A stretch of 42,042 nt of DNA, taken from the NCBI GenBank assembly GCA_025924835.1, contig JAICHO010000005.1, forward strand, positions 1-42,042, read 5' to 3'. The translations under genes were made by a program, and so were the position numbers. The notes under the pieces were generated by a model. It was not told the origin of the DNA. It worked only from the letters and a program-made list of their open reading frames with translations, and searched no databases. The DNA comes from Candidatus Saccharimonadota bacterium. GTDB lineage: Bacteria; Patescibacteriota; Saccharimonadia; Saccharimonadales; JAICHO01. Shown piece after piece: positions 1 through 8,192 of the stretch (positions are counted from its first letter, which is position 1; every line of letters starts with the position of its first letter).

Positions 1-275
1 ATCTGCTGCTGAAGCGCATTGATCTGATTCTGTAACTGGTTGATGGCATCCTGGTAACTGCTGGCTTGTACCTGCAGCTGATTTACTGACTGTTGTTTGG
101 CACTGTTGTCAGCTTGGATTTGCTGTATTTGTTGATTTAGCTCCTCTATGGTGGCACCCTGCGCGAAAGGCGCAATTACAAAACTAGCCCCCATAAGCCC
201 AGTTATCATGAATAACGACAAAACACGGCCGGCGTGTTTAACAAGGGTAATATTTTTTTGTTTTTGTTTTTTCAT
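1..275 (-). CDS. Secreted coiled-coil peptidoglycan hydrolase activator (EnvC/PcsB-like), N-terminal part
   Basis: The gene runs off the left edge; about 91 residues are visible. It begins MKKQKQKN, followed by a hydrophobic signal segment (about residues 17-36) ending near an A-Q-G-A site. A Gln/Asn-rich heptad region (EELNQQIQQIQ and onward) then predicts a coiled coil. This layout matches EnvC/PcsB-type proteins, whose coiled coil docks on FtsX outside the membrane and whose C-terminal domain (usually M23 or CHAP, not visible here) cuts or activates cutting of peptidoglycan. Its place directly downstream of ftsE-ftsX on the same strand supports that role. An in-frame ATG at 281 is an alternative start, but it lies only 4 nt from the -10 box, so 275 is preferred. 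The enzymatic domain is inferred from context, not seen. Confidence 0.72.
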   Translation of the reverse strand, partial: MKKQKQKNITLVKHAGRVLSLFMITGLMGASFVIAPFAQGATIEELNQQIQQIQADNSAKQQSVNQLQVQASSYQDAINQLQNQINALQQQ

Positions 276-285
276 TACCATAAGC

Positions 286-314
286 ATCATACCACAACCC
301 CGCTAAAACTGCAA
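286..314 (-). promoter_or_regulatory. Sigma70-type promoter for the coiled-coil hydrolase activator
   Basis: On the minus strand, TTGCAG (309-314) is separated by 17 nt from TATGAT (286-291), which lies 10 nt before the ATG at 275. The predicted leader is therefore only a few nucleotides. The gene can be transcribed separately from ftsEX. Confidence 0.6.
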
Positions 315-430
315 GCCAAGGATTCCAGGACCTTTTTTAGACAAGCCCTTGTTTGCGAAGTCAGCGAATCGCAGAAACTGTTAATAGTGTACCCTCACTT
401 ACTGGTTGGTAGTTTTTAGAATGGTAGTTT

Positions 431-1375
431 CTATTTGCTTGACTTAAATTTCAGATACCGCCGCGTAGCCACTGTCGAAGAAACGGCTCCAATTAGTATA
501 CCAATAACTAGCTGGGATGCCAAAATTATCCAGAAACGATCACGGAAATAATTGTTTGCAAATCCAATGTCCAGTAGGCCAAAATTGCTGGCGGCAAAGG
601 CAGAGCCAGATACTACGAAGAGGGAGTTTATGACGGTGACAGATATGATGGCCGAAACGATACCGTAGATAATAGTTTCCACCACGAACGGTCCCCTGAT
701 GTAGGAGGTGGAGGCACCCAACAAACGCATAATTTGCAGCTCGTCACGCCGGTTAAATATGGCCATGCGAATAGTATTAAAGATAATCAACATGGAAACG
801 ATGGCAAAAATAAGCACGCCAACAAGTCCAGCCTCGCGCAAAAACTTAGTACTCTTGGTGATGTTATCCAGGGCCTTTTTCTTGTCGCCGGAGTATGTGG
901 TTTTGCTGGATTGCAGGGCTTGTATTTCTGGTTTTTCAAGATAGTTTTGGATACTTTGCAGCTTGTTCGGATCATTCGGCTTAACATGAATGGTAGCCGG
1001 AAAAGGATTGTCTATTTGGGCCAGCGCTAATTGCAAGTCCATGTTTTCGTCAGTGGGTTTTTGCTGTTGTTTTAGTACGTCCTCTTTGCTTTGATATTCT
1101 ACGCTTTTGACGTTATCGGTGCTGCGCAAGTCGCTCAGCAACTTGTCACGCTGCGCCGGTGTAACGGTGTCTTTTAAGAAAACCGACACGTCAATTTTGT
1201 CGGTTATTTGCTGAATGGTGTGACTAAAAGCAGCATTGGTAACAATAGAAAATAATACGATAGTAAGCGTAATAACCATGACGGCGATAGCGGCGATGGC
1301 CAAGGTAGCATTGCGCATAAAATTCTGGGCGCCGGCCCGTATGATCCGCCCCAGGGTAATCAGACGATGGTTCAT
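431..1375 (-). CDS. ftsX: Cell division protein FtsX
   Basis: FtsX is the membrane half of the FtsEX complex, which couples ATP hydrolysis in the cytoplasm to activation of a cell-wall hydrolase outside. The 314-residue protein has the family plan: a cytoplasmic N-terminus, TM1 (about 22-48), a large extracellular domain (about 50-190) and three C-terminal TM segments. The cytoplasmic loop after TM2 carries the typical RMAIFNRRDELQIMRLLGAS signature. The start codon overlaps the ftsE stop by 4 bp, so translation is probably coupled. The gene ends in TAG and is followed by a secreted coiled-coil protein, the expected partner. Length is normal for Gram-positive-type FtsX. Confidence 0.93.
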   Translation of the reverse strand: MNHRLITLGRIIRAGAQNFMRNATLAIAAIAVMVITLTIVLFSIVTNAAFSHTIQQITDKIDVSVFLKDTVTPAQRDKLLSDLRSTDNVKSVEYQSKEDVLKQQQKPTDENMDLQLALAQIDNPFPATIHVKPNDPNKLQSIQNYLEKPEIQALQSSKTTYSGDKKKALDNITKSTKFLREAGLVGVLIFAIVSMLIIFNTIRMAIFNRRDELQIMRLLGASTSYIRGPFVVETIIYGIVSAIISVTVINSLFVVSGSAFAASNFGLLDIGFANNYFRDRFWIILASQLVIGILIGAVSSTVATRRYLKFKSSK

Positions 1376-2067
1376 ATTTTGGAAGTCCCGGGGTTGTACT
1401 CTGCGTTAGCCCGGTCGCTGACAATCCGGCCGTCTTTAATTGTTATGACACGGCGTTTTAGTTTGTTAACAATATCCTGGTTGTGCGTGGTGAGCAGCAC
1501 CGTGGTACCGTAGCGATTAATCTTTTCCAAAATCTTAATGATATCCCAGGCATATTTTGGGTCTAAGTTCCCTGTCGGCTCATCCGCAATTAAAATCTTC
1601 GGCTGGCGCACAATAGCGCGCGCGATGGCCACACGCTGGCGTTCACCGCCGGAAAGTTCCATAGGCATGCGTTTTTCTTTGCCTTTTAACCCCACAATAT
1701 CAAGTACACGCGGCACGGTGTGCTTGATTTCGTTATTGCCGTAACCCACGATTTCCAGCGCGAACGCCACGTTCTCGTACACGTTTTTATTGGGCAGTAG
1801 TTTGAAATCCTGAAACACTACCCCAATCTTGCGGCGCAATATCGGAATGTTTTTGTCCTTTAGTTTGTCGTAGTCAATGCCGCCGATGACAATTTTGCCG
1901 CTGGTTTGGCGCTCCTCACGTGTAAGGAGCTTTAGCAGCGTACTTTTTCCCGCGCCGCTGGCGCCGATAATAATTACGAACTCCTTAGGCTCGACGTGTA
2001 AGGAAATGCGGTCCAGCGCCGTGGAGTTGCGGTTATATACCTTAGTTACCCTATCCAGTAAGATCAT
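1372..2067 (-). CDS. ftsE: Cell division ATP-binding protein FtsE
   Basis: This is the ABC ATPase of the FtsEX complex, 231 residues. Walker A (GASGAGKS, near residue 35), the Q-loop region VFQDFKLLPNKNVYENVAFAL, the signature LSGGERQRVAIARA and Walker B ILIADEPTGNLD are all present, followed by the switch histidine in TTHNQ. The VFQDFKLL string is characteristic of FtsE rather than other ABC ATPases. It overlaps ftsX by 4 bp. The start is preceded by TGCTATACT and 7 nt with no Shine-Dalgarno, so the transcript probably starts at or next to the ATG even though prfB lies 50 bp upstream on the same strand. Confidence 0.95.
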   Translation of the reverse strand: MILLDRVTKVYNRNSTALDRISLHVEPKEFVIIIGASGAGKSTLLKLLTREERQTSGKIVIGGIDYDKLKDKNIPILRRKIGVVFQDFKLLPNKNVYENVAFALEIVGYGNNEIKHTVPRVLDIVGLKGKEKRMPMELSGGERQRVAIARAIVRQPKILIADEPTGNLDPKYAWDIIKILEKINRYGTTVLLTTHNQDIVNKLKRRVITIKDGRIVSDRANAEYNPGTSKI

Positions 2068-2074
2068 TCTTATT

Positions 2075-2083
2075 AGTATAGCA
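2075..2083 (-). promoter_or_regulatory. Extended -10 promoter of ftsE, leaderless geometry
   Basis: The minus strand reads TGC-TATACT followed by 7 nt and the ftsE ATG. No Shine-Dalgarno is present in the gap. Confidence 0.6.
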
Positions 2084-2117
2084 AAACTTCTTAAGTTGCT
2101 TTAGATGACCGTCCTAC

Positions 2118-3206
2118 TTAGTCTTCAACACCTAAGTTGAATTCCAGATAAGACTGGATGAAGGGTTCCAGTTGGCCGTCCAATGTGGCGTCGGCGTCGG
2201 AGGTTTCGTAACGGGTTCGGAGGTCTTTAACTTGTTTGTAGGGATGCAAGACGTAACTGCGAATTTGGTTGCCCCACGCCGCTTGTTCATTGGGGCCTTT
2301 TAGCTGGCGTAAGTCGTCGGCGTGTTGTTCCAATTGTAGTTGGGCTAGTCGCGACCTGAGGATAGTCATGGCCGTTTCTTTATTTTGCAGCTGGGAGCGT
2401 TCGTTTTGGATGGCCACCGTTATGCCCGTGGGGATATGAGTAATGCGTACGGCAGAATCTGTGGTGTTGACACTTTGACCGCCCTTGCCGCCACTGCGGT
2501 AGACGTCAATTTTAAGATCTTTTTCGTCAATGGCAATATCGTCAGGCTGGTCAATTTTAGGCATGATTTCCACCTTGGCAAAGCTGGTTTGGCGCAGGTT
2601 GTCGGCGTTAAACGGGCTCAGGCGCACCAATCGGTGCACTCCGTGTTCGCCCTTGAGTTTTCCATATGCGAACAAGCCGCTTAATTCAAACGTCACGCTT
2701 TTGATGCCGGCTTCTTCCCCGTCCGACTGTTCGATAGTGGCAACAACAAAGCCAGATTGTTCGGCGTAGCGAATATACATGCGCAGCAACATCTGCGCCC
2801 AGTCCTGTGCGTCCGTACCACCGGCACCGGCGTGAATACTAACAATTGCGGCGTGATTATCATAGGGACCGCTAAATAATAGCTCGGTTTTTTGACGATC
2901 ATACCGTTTCTGCGCCTCGTCCAGCTGCTTTTTTAAATCGGCTTCCAGCGAGCTGTCATGGGCAGCTAGCAGTTCTTTGACGTCATTAACCGACTGTTCC
3001 AACTGGCGCCACATGGAAATTCGGGCCTCGGTGTCTGACTGCTGTTTCATAAGGGACTGAGCGCGAGCTTGATCTGCCCAGAGGTTCGGATCGGCAGTTT
3101 GTTGTTGCAGCGCGCTCAAACTACGTTCAAGGTCGGCAATTTTGAGCCTTTGTACCGCATCCGCGATGGCGGCGGCTAGCTCATCGGCCTGTTTTTCAAT
3201 GTCCAT
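2118..3206 (-). CDS. prfB: Peptide chain release factor 2
   Basis: RF2 reads UAA and UGA and triggers peptide release. The 362-residue protein has the SPF codon-recognition tripeptide (197-199) that separates RF2 from RF1, and the catalytic GGQ (242-244). Unlike most bacterial prfB genes, the reading frame is continuous: there is no internal UGA frameshift site near codon 25, so the usual autoregulation is absent. Its presence with TGA-terminated neighbours indicates a standard genetic code. A TATACT box ends 7 nt before the ATG, without a Shine-Dalgarno. The M16 peptidase gene ends 15 bp upstream. Confidence 0.96.
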   Translation of the reverse strand: MDIEKQADELAAAIADAVQRLKIADLERSLSALQQQTADPNLWADQARAQSLMKQQSDTEARISMWRQLEQSVNDVKELLAAHDSSLEADLKKQLDEAQKRYDRQKTELLFSGPYDNHAAIVSIHAGAGGTDAQDWAQMLLRMYIRYAEQSGFVVATIEQSDGEEAGIKSVTFELSGLFAYGKLKGEHGVHRLVRLSPFNADNLRQTSFAKVEIMPKIDQPDDIAIDEKDLKIDVYRSGGKGGQSVNTTDSAVRITHIPTGITVAIQNERSQLQNKETAMTILRSRLAQLQLEQHADDLRQLKGPNEQAAWGNQIRSYVLHPYKQVKDLRTRYETSDADATLDGQLEPFIQSYLEFNLGVED

Positions 3207-3213
3207 ATTAGAT

Positions 3214-3219
3214 AGTATA
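3214..3219 (-). promoter_or_regulatory. -10 element of prfB, leaderless geometry
   Basis: TATACT on the minus strand is followed by 7 nt (ATCTAAT) and then the prfB ATG. It lies in the short gap after the M16 peptidase gene. Confidence 0.55.
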
Positions 3220-3221
3220 AG

Positions 3222-4511
3222 TTACTTCTGCCATAGGGTTGCCAGGGTTCCGGTGAGTTGCTCGCGCAATTCTTTGGTAGCTGAGCCCAGGAACCCTACG
3301 CCCCACTGGGATTTGTCAAAAAAAGCGTTTGTGATATCCACAATCTGTTCTTTGGTAATAGCACCGATACGGTCCGGTATTTGATAATAATCGTCTATAT
3401 AATCGTCAAAGAAGTAACGGCCACTATACCCAGCGGCGGTCCCGGCCACTGTCTGGCCGCTGCGCTGAAAACGACCTAGTAAATACTGCTGAGCACTAGC
3501 AATATCCCCGGCCGTAACTTCGCCGTTACATATTGAACGGATTTCCTTGGCAATAATCGTAAATAAGGCTTGGGCGTTAGCGGGTGTGATTTGGGCGCCA
3601 AACCACCAGTTGCTGGCACATTTGGTCTGCAAATAATTTGAACTCATATGGTAGACCAAGCCTTTTTCACGGGCTTCGCCCAAAATACGGGAGTGGAGCG
3701 TTTCGGTGAGCATGGTATTAACCAGTCCCAAAGCGTCAGATTCTTGTTCGTTTAATCGGCGACCAATAAACGTATCCATATAAAAGTGCATGTTTTCTAC
3801 GGTGCGATTGGCGATATACAAAGGCTCTTTGAGACCCACCGGGGCTTCGTCAGGCATATCAATGCGGGCCTTGCCTTCGGGCAGTTCCATGCCTTCCAGC
3901 AGCTCCACTAGTCTGGCCTGCCGGGCCGCAGTTATTTTTCCGGCGATTACAAAACGCATATTTTGGGTCATGTGAGTCTTGTTGTAATGCCGACGAATAT
4001 CATCAATTTTGACGTTGGGCATTTGCTTTAAGCGTTCCTGGTCGGTTAAGACTTTGTAGCCATATGCCTGCCTCAGTGCTAGGCTAAGGTGCCGGAAGTG
4101 ATTGTTTGAACGGCTTATCATTTCCTCGCGGACATTGCCAAACTCCGCCTGGAATTCATCCTCTAAAAATAGCGGCTTACTAATCGCCAAAAGCAGCAGA
4201 TCGGCAATACGCTCCCATTCAAAATCGGCGCATTCAGCCTCGTACGTAATATCGTAACTGCCTGTGCTGGCATTGCAGTATGCGCCGTTTTTTTCAAATT
4301 CCGCCTGAAACGAGCGAGCCTTGCGGATAAGCTTATTAGCACCTAGCAGCAAATGCTCCATAAGGTGGGCAGTTTCCCATTTGCCGGGAGGAGTCAAGAA
4401 GTCGCCAGCCCGGAAATTGATCTCTAGGCTCATAACTGTCGCGTCAGGTGTGTGGATGAACAAGCCTTTGGCACCGTTTTTTAATGTAAGCTCTTCTACT
4501 GTATGTCGCAT
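3222..4511 (-). CDS. M16 family zinc metallopeptidase
   Basis: This is a 429-residue inverzincin. The zinc motif HxxEH is seen as H49-L-M-E52-H53. A distal glutamate in the string VREEMISR, about 75 residues later, fits the third ligand. The C-terminal half has the R/Y-rich substrate-binding region typical of M16B subunits. It begins 8 bp after secA with a good Shine-Dalgarno (AAGGAG, 4-nt spacing), so it is translated as the second gene of the secA operon. No signal peptide is visible, so it is probably cytoplasmic and degrades peptides. A role in processing exported peptides is possible from the secA context but is only inference. Confidence 0.9.
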   Translation of the reverse strand: MRHTVEELTLKNGAKGLFIHTPDATVMSLEINFRAGDFLTPPGKWETAHLMEHLLLGANKLIRKARSFQAEFEKNGAYCNASTGSYDITYEAECADFEWERIADLLLLAISKPLFLEDEFQAEFGNVREEMISRSNNHFRHLSLALRQAYGYKVLTDQERLKQMPNVKIDDIRRHYNKTHMTQNMRFVIAGKITAARQARLVELLEGMELPEGKARIDMPDEAPVGLKEPLYIANRTVENMHFYMDTFIGRRLNEQESDALGLVNTMLTETLHSRILGEAREKGLVYHMSSNYLQTKCASNWWFGAQITPANAQALFTIIAKEIRSICNGEVTAGDIASAQQYLLGRFQRSGQTVAGTAAGYSGRYFFDDYIDDYYQIPDRIGAITKEQIVDITNAFFDKSQWGVGFLGSATKELREQLTGTLATLWQK

Positions 4512-4519
4512 GAAACTCC

Positions 4520-7120
4520 TTATTTATGTTTTTTATGTTTAGCTTTAGTCTTGCGCTGACGTTCGGCTTTACGGGCTTTCTTGATTCTGGTTTTCTGCTG
4601 TTTCTGAGCAGCCACGGCCATCTTGGCTGGCACAAAGTCTGTTTCTTTAAATTCGTCGACTTCAACAATCTGGTCGGCATTGTCCACGGACTTGCGCGCC
4701 GCGCGGGTAAGTTCGGTCTCAATGGGCTCATCGTTAACAACTGGCTCGGCACTGAATAAGGCGCGCACGACTTCGTGACGAAGCGTATCCTGCATTTGCT
4801 CGAACATGTGTTGCGCTTGGCGGCGATATTCTACTAACGGATCACGCTGGCCCACACTGATCCAGTGGATCCCTTCGCGCATATGATCCATGTTTTCCAG
4901 ATGCTGCATCCAGAGGTTGTCCAGAACTTGCAGGTAAATGTCCCGCTCGACTTTGCGCATAAGTTCCGGCGTAAAAGCGGCCTCGCGCGCTTCGTAAAGT
5001 TCCATAGCCTCGGTGCGCAGAACTTTGCCAAATTGATTGGCGTCGCTATCAAACAAGCGATCAAGCGTCTCGTCGTCAAATGGGAAGCTTTCCGCTACGA
5101 CTGACTCGTATTGATCCGACGTCAGCAACGGTGACGAAGCCAGTGCTTTTACTTCTTCTTCAATGAAAGCCTTAATACGTTTCTGAATATCGGCTTGCAG
5201 TAGAATTTCGCGGCGCATGGCGTATGTGGCCTTGCGGTGGCGGTTCATGACATCATCGTATTGGACCACGTTTTTGCGGGTATCAAAGTTATAGCCTTCG
5301 ACCTTTTTCTGGGCGCCCTCCAGGCTTTTACTGATAACCCTGTTTTCTATGGGAGTTTCATCGTCCACGCCCAAACGGTCCATGATAGCGCCAATGCGCT
5401 CACCGCCAAAGATACGCATCAAGTCGTCTTCGGTACTGACAAAGAACTGCGTGATACCCGGGTCGCCTTGTCGTCCGGAGCGACCGCGTAGCTGATTATC
5501 AATACGACGCGATTCATGACGCTCGCTTCCTAGTACAAACAAACCGCCCAGTTTTTTGGTCTCGTCATCCAGAACGATATCTGTGCCACGACCGGCGATA
5601 TTAGTAGCCAGGGTGACAGAACCTTTTTGGCCCGCTTTGGCGACAATGGCAGCCTCGCGTTCGTTGTTTTTGGCGTTAAGCACCTGGTGCGGTACTTTTG
5701 CTTTGGTAAGCATGTTGCTGAGCACTTCGTTCTTTTCAATGGATACAGTCCCCAACAATACCGGCTGGCCTTTGTGATGTAACGTAGCAACTTCACGCAC
5801 GATTGACTTAAATTTTCCCTGTTCTGTACGATAAATACGGTCGGTACGGTCTTCGCGCACGACGGTCCGGTTGGACGGTACCTGGATTACATCCAATTTA
5901 TAAACCTGATGGAATTCTTCACTTTCCGTTTCGGCGGTTCCGGTCATACCGGCTAGCTTTTCATACAGGCGGAAATAGTTTTGGAAAGAAATAGTGGCCA
6001 AGGTCATGGATTCTTCCTGCACTTCCACGCCCTCTTTAGCTTCAATGGCTTGGTGCAAACCCTCGTTGTAGCGGCGACCTTTTAGTAGACGACCGGTAAA
6101 GTCATCAACAATTACAACTTCGCCGTCGTGCGTTACCACATAATCTTTGTCGCGGTGGAATAGCGCTTGGGCTTTTAGCGCTTGTTCCAGGTGGTAAATG
6201 GTGCGAATATTGTCGGTGCCGTACAAACTGTCTAGGCCAAGAATTTTTTCGACATGTTCCACGCCTTTGTCAGTCAATACGACGGCTTTGCGTTTTTCAT
6301 CGGTTTCATAATCTTCGTCTTTTTTGAGCTGGCGGGTAACCTTGGCAAATTGGGCATAGGCAGTTCCGCTGGTAACGCTTGGCGCGCTGATAATCAAAGG
6401 CGTACGGGCTTCGTCAATCAGGATGGAGTCAACCTCGTCCACGATGGCGTAATGCAGTTCGCGCTGGCGCAGTTGGTCTGTTTCGCGCACCATGTTGTCA
6501 CGCAAATAATCAAACCCGAACTCATTGTTGGTGCCATAGGTAATATCGGCGCCATAAGCCTCCTGGCGGGTAACGGGCTTAAGCACCTGCATGCGTGGAT
6601 CGTCGTGGTTTTTGTTCTTAAACGATTTGTCATACATGTACGATTCATCGGCAATAATAACGGCCGTTGTAAGTCCCAAAAAATCATACACCTGGCCCAT
6701 CCAGCCAGCGTCACGCTGGGCCAGATAATCGTTAACCGTCACTACGTGTACGCCCTTGCCGGTCAGACCGTTCAAATAAACTGCCAATGTCGCTACCAGC
6801 GTCTTGCCTTCGCCGGTTTTCATCTCGGCCACTTTGCCCTCGTGTAATACCATGCCACCGATAAGTTGTACATCAAAGTGACGCTGGCCCAGTGTACGGC
6901 GGGCAGCCTCACGTACCACAGCGAAGGCATCGGGGAGAATTTTGTCCAGGGTTTCTTTCTGCAGACGGTCTTTGAGCTTTTGAGTCTGTGACTGCAGTTG
7001 TTTGTCGGTCATTTTTTTGTATTTTGGCTCGGCGGCATTAATCTCGCGCACACGGCGGCGCATGCGCCTGAGCGTTTTAGCCTGCGGGTCCCCAAGTACA
7101 CGTTTAAATACTTTGTTCAT
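4520..7120 (-). CDS. secA: Preprotein translocase ATPase SecA
   Basis: SecA drives proteins through SecYEG. The 866-residue protein shows Walker A GEGKT (103-107), the Walker B-type DEVD (228-231), DEARTPLIIS, the NIAGRGTDI helicase motif and the conserved RGRSGRQGDPG. The usual C-terminal zinc-binding Cys-rich SecB/ribosome domain is missing; instead the protein ends in a roughly 30-residue Lys/Arg-rich tail. A Shine-Dalgarno (GGGAG) precedes the ATG. It heads the gene string secA, M16 peptidase, prfB, ftsE, ftsX. Confidence 0.97.
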   Translation of the reverse strand: MNKVFKRVLGDPQAKTLRRMRRRVREINAAEPKYKKMTDKQLQSQTQKLKDRLQKETLDKILPDAFAVVREAARRTLGQRHFDVQLIGGMVLHEGKVAEMKTGEGKTLVATLAVYLNGLTGKGVHVVTVNDYLAQRDAGWMGQVYDFLGLTTAVIIADESYMYDKSFKNKNHDDPRMQVLKPVTRQEAYGADITYGTNNEFGFDYLRDNMVRETDQLRQRELHYAIVDEVDSILIDEARTPLIISAPSVTSGTAYAQFAKVTRQLKKDEDYETDEKRKAVVLTDKGVEHVEKILGLDSLYGTDNIRTIYHLEQALKAQALFHRDKDYVVTHDGEVVIVDDFTGRLLKGRRYNEGLHQAIEAKEGVEVQEESMTLATISFQNYFRLYEKLAGMTGTAETESEEFHQVYKLDVIQVPSNRTVVREDRTDRIYRTEQGKFKSIVREVATLHHKGQPVLLGTVSIEKNEVLSNMLTKAKVPHQVLNAKNNEREAAIVAKAGQKGSVTLATNIAGRGTDIVLDDETKKLGGLFVLGSERHESRRIDNQLRGRSGRQGDPGITQFFVSTEDDLMRIFGGERIGAIMDRLGVDDETPIENRVISKSLEGAQKKVEGYNFDTRKNVVQYDDVMNRHRKATYAMRREILLQADIQKRIKAFIEEEVKALASSPLLTSDQYESVVAESFPFDDETLDRLFDSDANQFGKVLRTEAMELYEAREAAFTPELMRKVERDIYLQVLDNLWMQHLENMDHMREGIHWISVGQRDPLVEYRRQAQHMFEQMQDTLRHEVVRALFSAEPVVNDEPIETELTRAARKSVDNADQIVEVDEFKETDFVPAKMAVAAQKQQKTRIKKARKAERQRKTKAKHKKHK

Positions 7121-7145
7121 TCACTATCTCCCTAACTGTCAGTGA

Positions 7146-7157
7146 CAGATATATCTG
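7146..7157. repeat. 12-bp perfect palindrome in the secA leader
   Basis: CAGATATATCTG is self-complementary and lies 26 bp upstream of the secA ATG. It is adjacent to a short inverted repeat (CTGTC-AGT-GACAG). It could be an operator or a leader hairpin; no further support. Confidence 0.35.
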
Positions 7158-7226
7158 CAATATATGATATTGTACCGCATCAGAGGTGATTTATGCTACG
7201 TAATTTTGCCAACACCTAGCGGGTCA

Positions 7227-7763
7227 TTAGTCACGCGCTTGACGCCGGGCCAAATATGCAAGCCGAGCTTCCCGGGCCAGTATATGCATTTTGATTCCCG
7301 AATTAAGGTATGTTGGGTAACCATGGCCGTTTACTATACGATCAATTTCCTGCCCATCGACCAAAAAGTCAGTGACAGCTACTGTTTCCACGCCATCGCT
7401 ACTTAGTCTAACCCTAACTTCTTTTCGACGCTTCCACCCTAAGCTGATAAGCTCCCAATCCTCCATCAGCTCATTGGCTAACGGGGACAGTTGCAAAATA
7501 TAAGCATCTATAGACTCGCCCTCATGCTCTATTCCTACATACGACTCACCGTCTGGCCCCCAGTTTGGAACTAAAATGTCCCTGGGAGTAGGTAGCCCAG
7601 GGGCAAGTGGCGTATCAGGTGTCTGGTCCATCCGCTGGACCGCTAATGCAGTATCTAAGATAGCGGCGCGTCCTACGAGGCGCGCCCGCTCGCCGGTTAT
7701 GGCATGTATCATCGCCGGATCACTATTAGGGCCATAGGCGGCGTATACAATAAACTCGTTCAT
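7227..7763 (-). CDS. Gamma-glutamylcyclotransferase-like (GGCT/AIG2 fold) protein
   Basis: This is a 178-residue protein whose N-terminus FIVYAAYGPNSD fits the glycine-loop signature (YxYGSN) of the GGCT/AIG2 superfamily. A later Glu in ELMEDWE could be the catalytic acid found after the helix in this fold, and a basic KRRKEVRV strand follows. Such enzymes cyclise gamma-glutamyl amines to 5-oxoproline, but substrate cannot be read from sequence. The gene stands alone between secA and raiA with its own promoter (TTGCTT, 16 nt, TATAAT) whose -10 box ends 7 nt before the ATG. It is probably cytoplasmic. Family assignment is moderate because the middle is diverged. Confidence 0.55.
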   Translation of the reverse strand: MNEFIVYAAYGPNSDPAMIHAITGERARLVGRAAILDTALAVQRMDQTPDTPLAPGLPTPRDILVPNWGPDGESYVGIEHEGESIDAYILQLSPLANELMEDWELISLGWKRRKEVRVRLSSDGVETVAVTDFLVDGQEIDRIVNGHGYPTYLNSGIKMHILAREARLAYLARRQARD

Positions 7764-7770
7764 TATTAAT

Positions 7771-7798
7771 ATTATAACAGGAATTGTACTAAAAGCAA
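7771..7798 (-). promoter_or_regulatory. Promoter of the GGCT-like gene, leaderless geometry
   Basis: TTGCTT (7793-7798), a 16-nt spacer and TATAAT (7771-7776), then 7 nt to the ATG at 7763. No Shine-Dalgarno. Confidence 0.62.
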
Positions 7799-7823
7799 TA
7801 AGTGTTAAGCCTGCTACATTAGG

Positions 7824-8192
7824 TTAAATGTCAGAGGGGTCGCGCTTGAATTTGTTGATTAGACGCTGGCGCAGGTGCGGATTGTCGTGAGTTTCTTTGT
7901 ACTTTTTGAGCTGATTTTTTAGCTTCTGTTCCACGATATCTATGGCGGCATACATATTGATAGTTGATTCTTTAATGGTGATCACCTCGTGCGGCAAATG
8001 CATGATGACTTCGCAAATACAATTTTTTTTGGTTTTTAATACTTCTTCTTTGAGAATAATTTCGCCGTGTAGGCTGCTGCGGGCATGGCGTGATACATAG
8101 GTGTCCAGCTTGCCGATTTTTTTGGTCGCGTAGGTAAATAGTTTGGCGTCAATATGCATGTGGACACCACGAACGTCAAGTTTCTCGATCAT
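7824..8192 (-). CDS. raiA: Ribosome hibernation/translation-inhibition factor (RaiA/HPF family)
   Basis: This 122-residue protein has the beta-alpha-beta-beta-beta-alpha pattern of the S30AE/HPF family. Family strings include DAKLFTYATKKIGKLDTYV, then CEVIMHLP, and the AAIDIVEQKLKNQLKKYKE helix with its basic surface that binds 16S rRNA near the decoding centre. It is the short form, lacking the C-terminal dimerisation domain of long HPF. It overlaps the serS stop by 4 bp and has an internal Shine-Dalgarno (GGGAGGG), so it is co-transcribed with serS. Such proteins silence or protect ribosomes in stationary phase. Confidence 0.9.
   Translation of the reverse strand: MIEKLDVRGVHMHIDAKLFTYATKKIGKLDTYVSRHARSSLHGEIILKEEVLKTKKNCICEVIMHLPHEVITIKESTINMYAAIDIVEQKLKNQLKKYKETHDNPHLRQRLINKFKRDPSDI

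Noticed and set aside
2118-3206. Programmed +1 frameshift in prfB
   Set aside because: The RF2 frame is continuous from ATG to stop, with no internal TGA or slippery CTT-TGA near the start.
6254-6847. Long plus-strand open frame opposite secA
   Set aside because: It is antisense to a highly conserved part of SecA and has no start signals; it is a shadow of the secA codon pattern.
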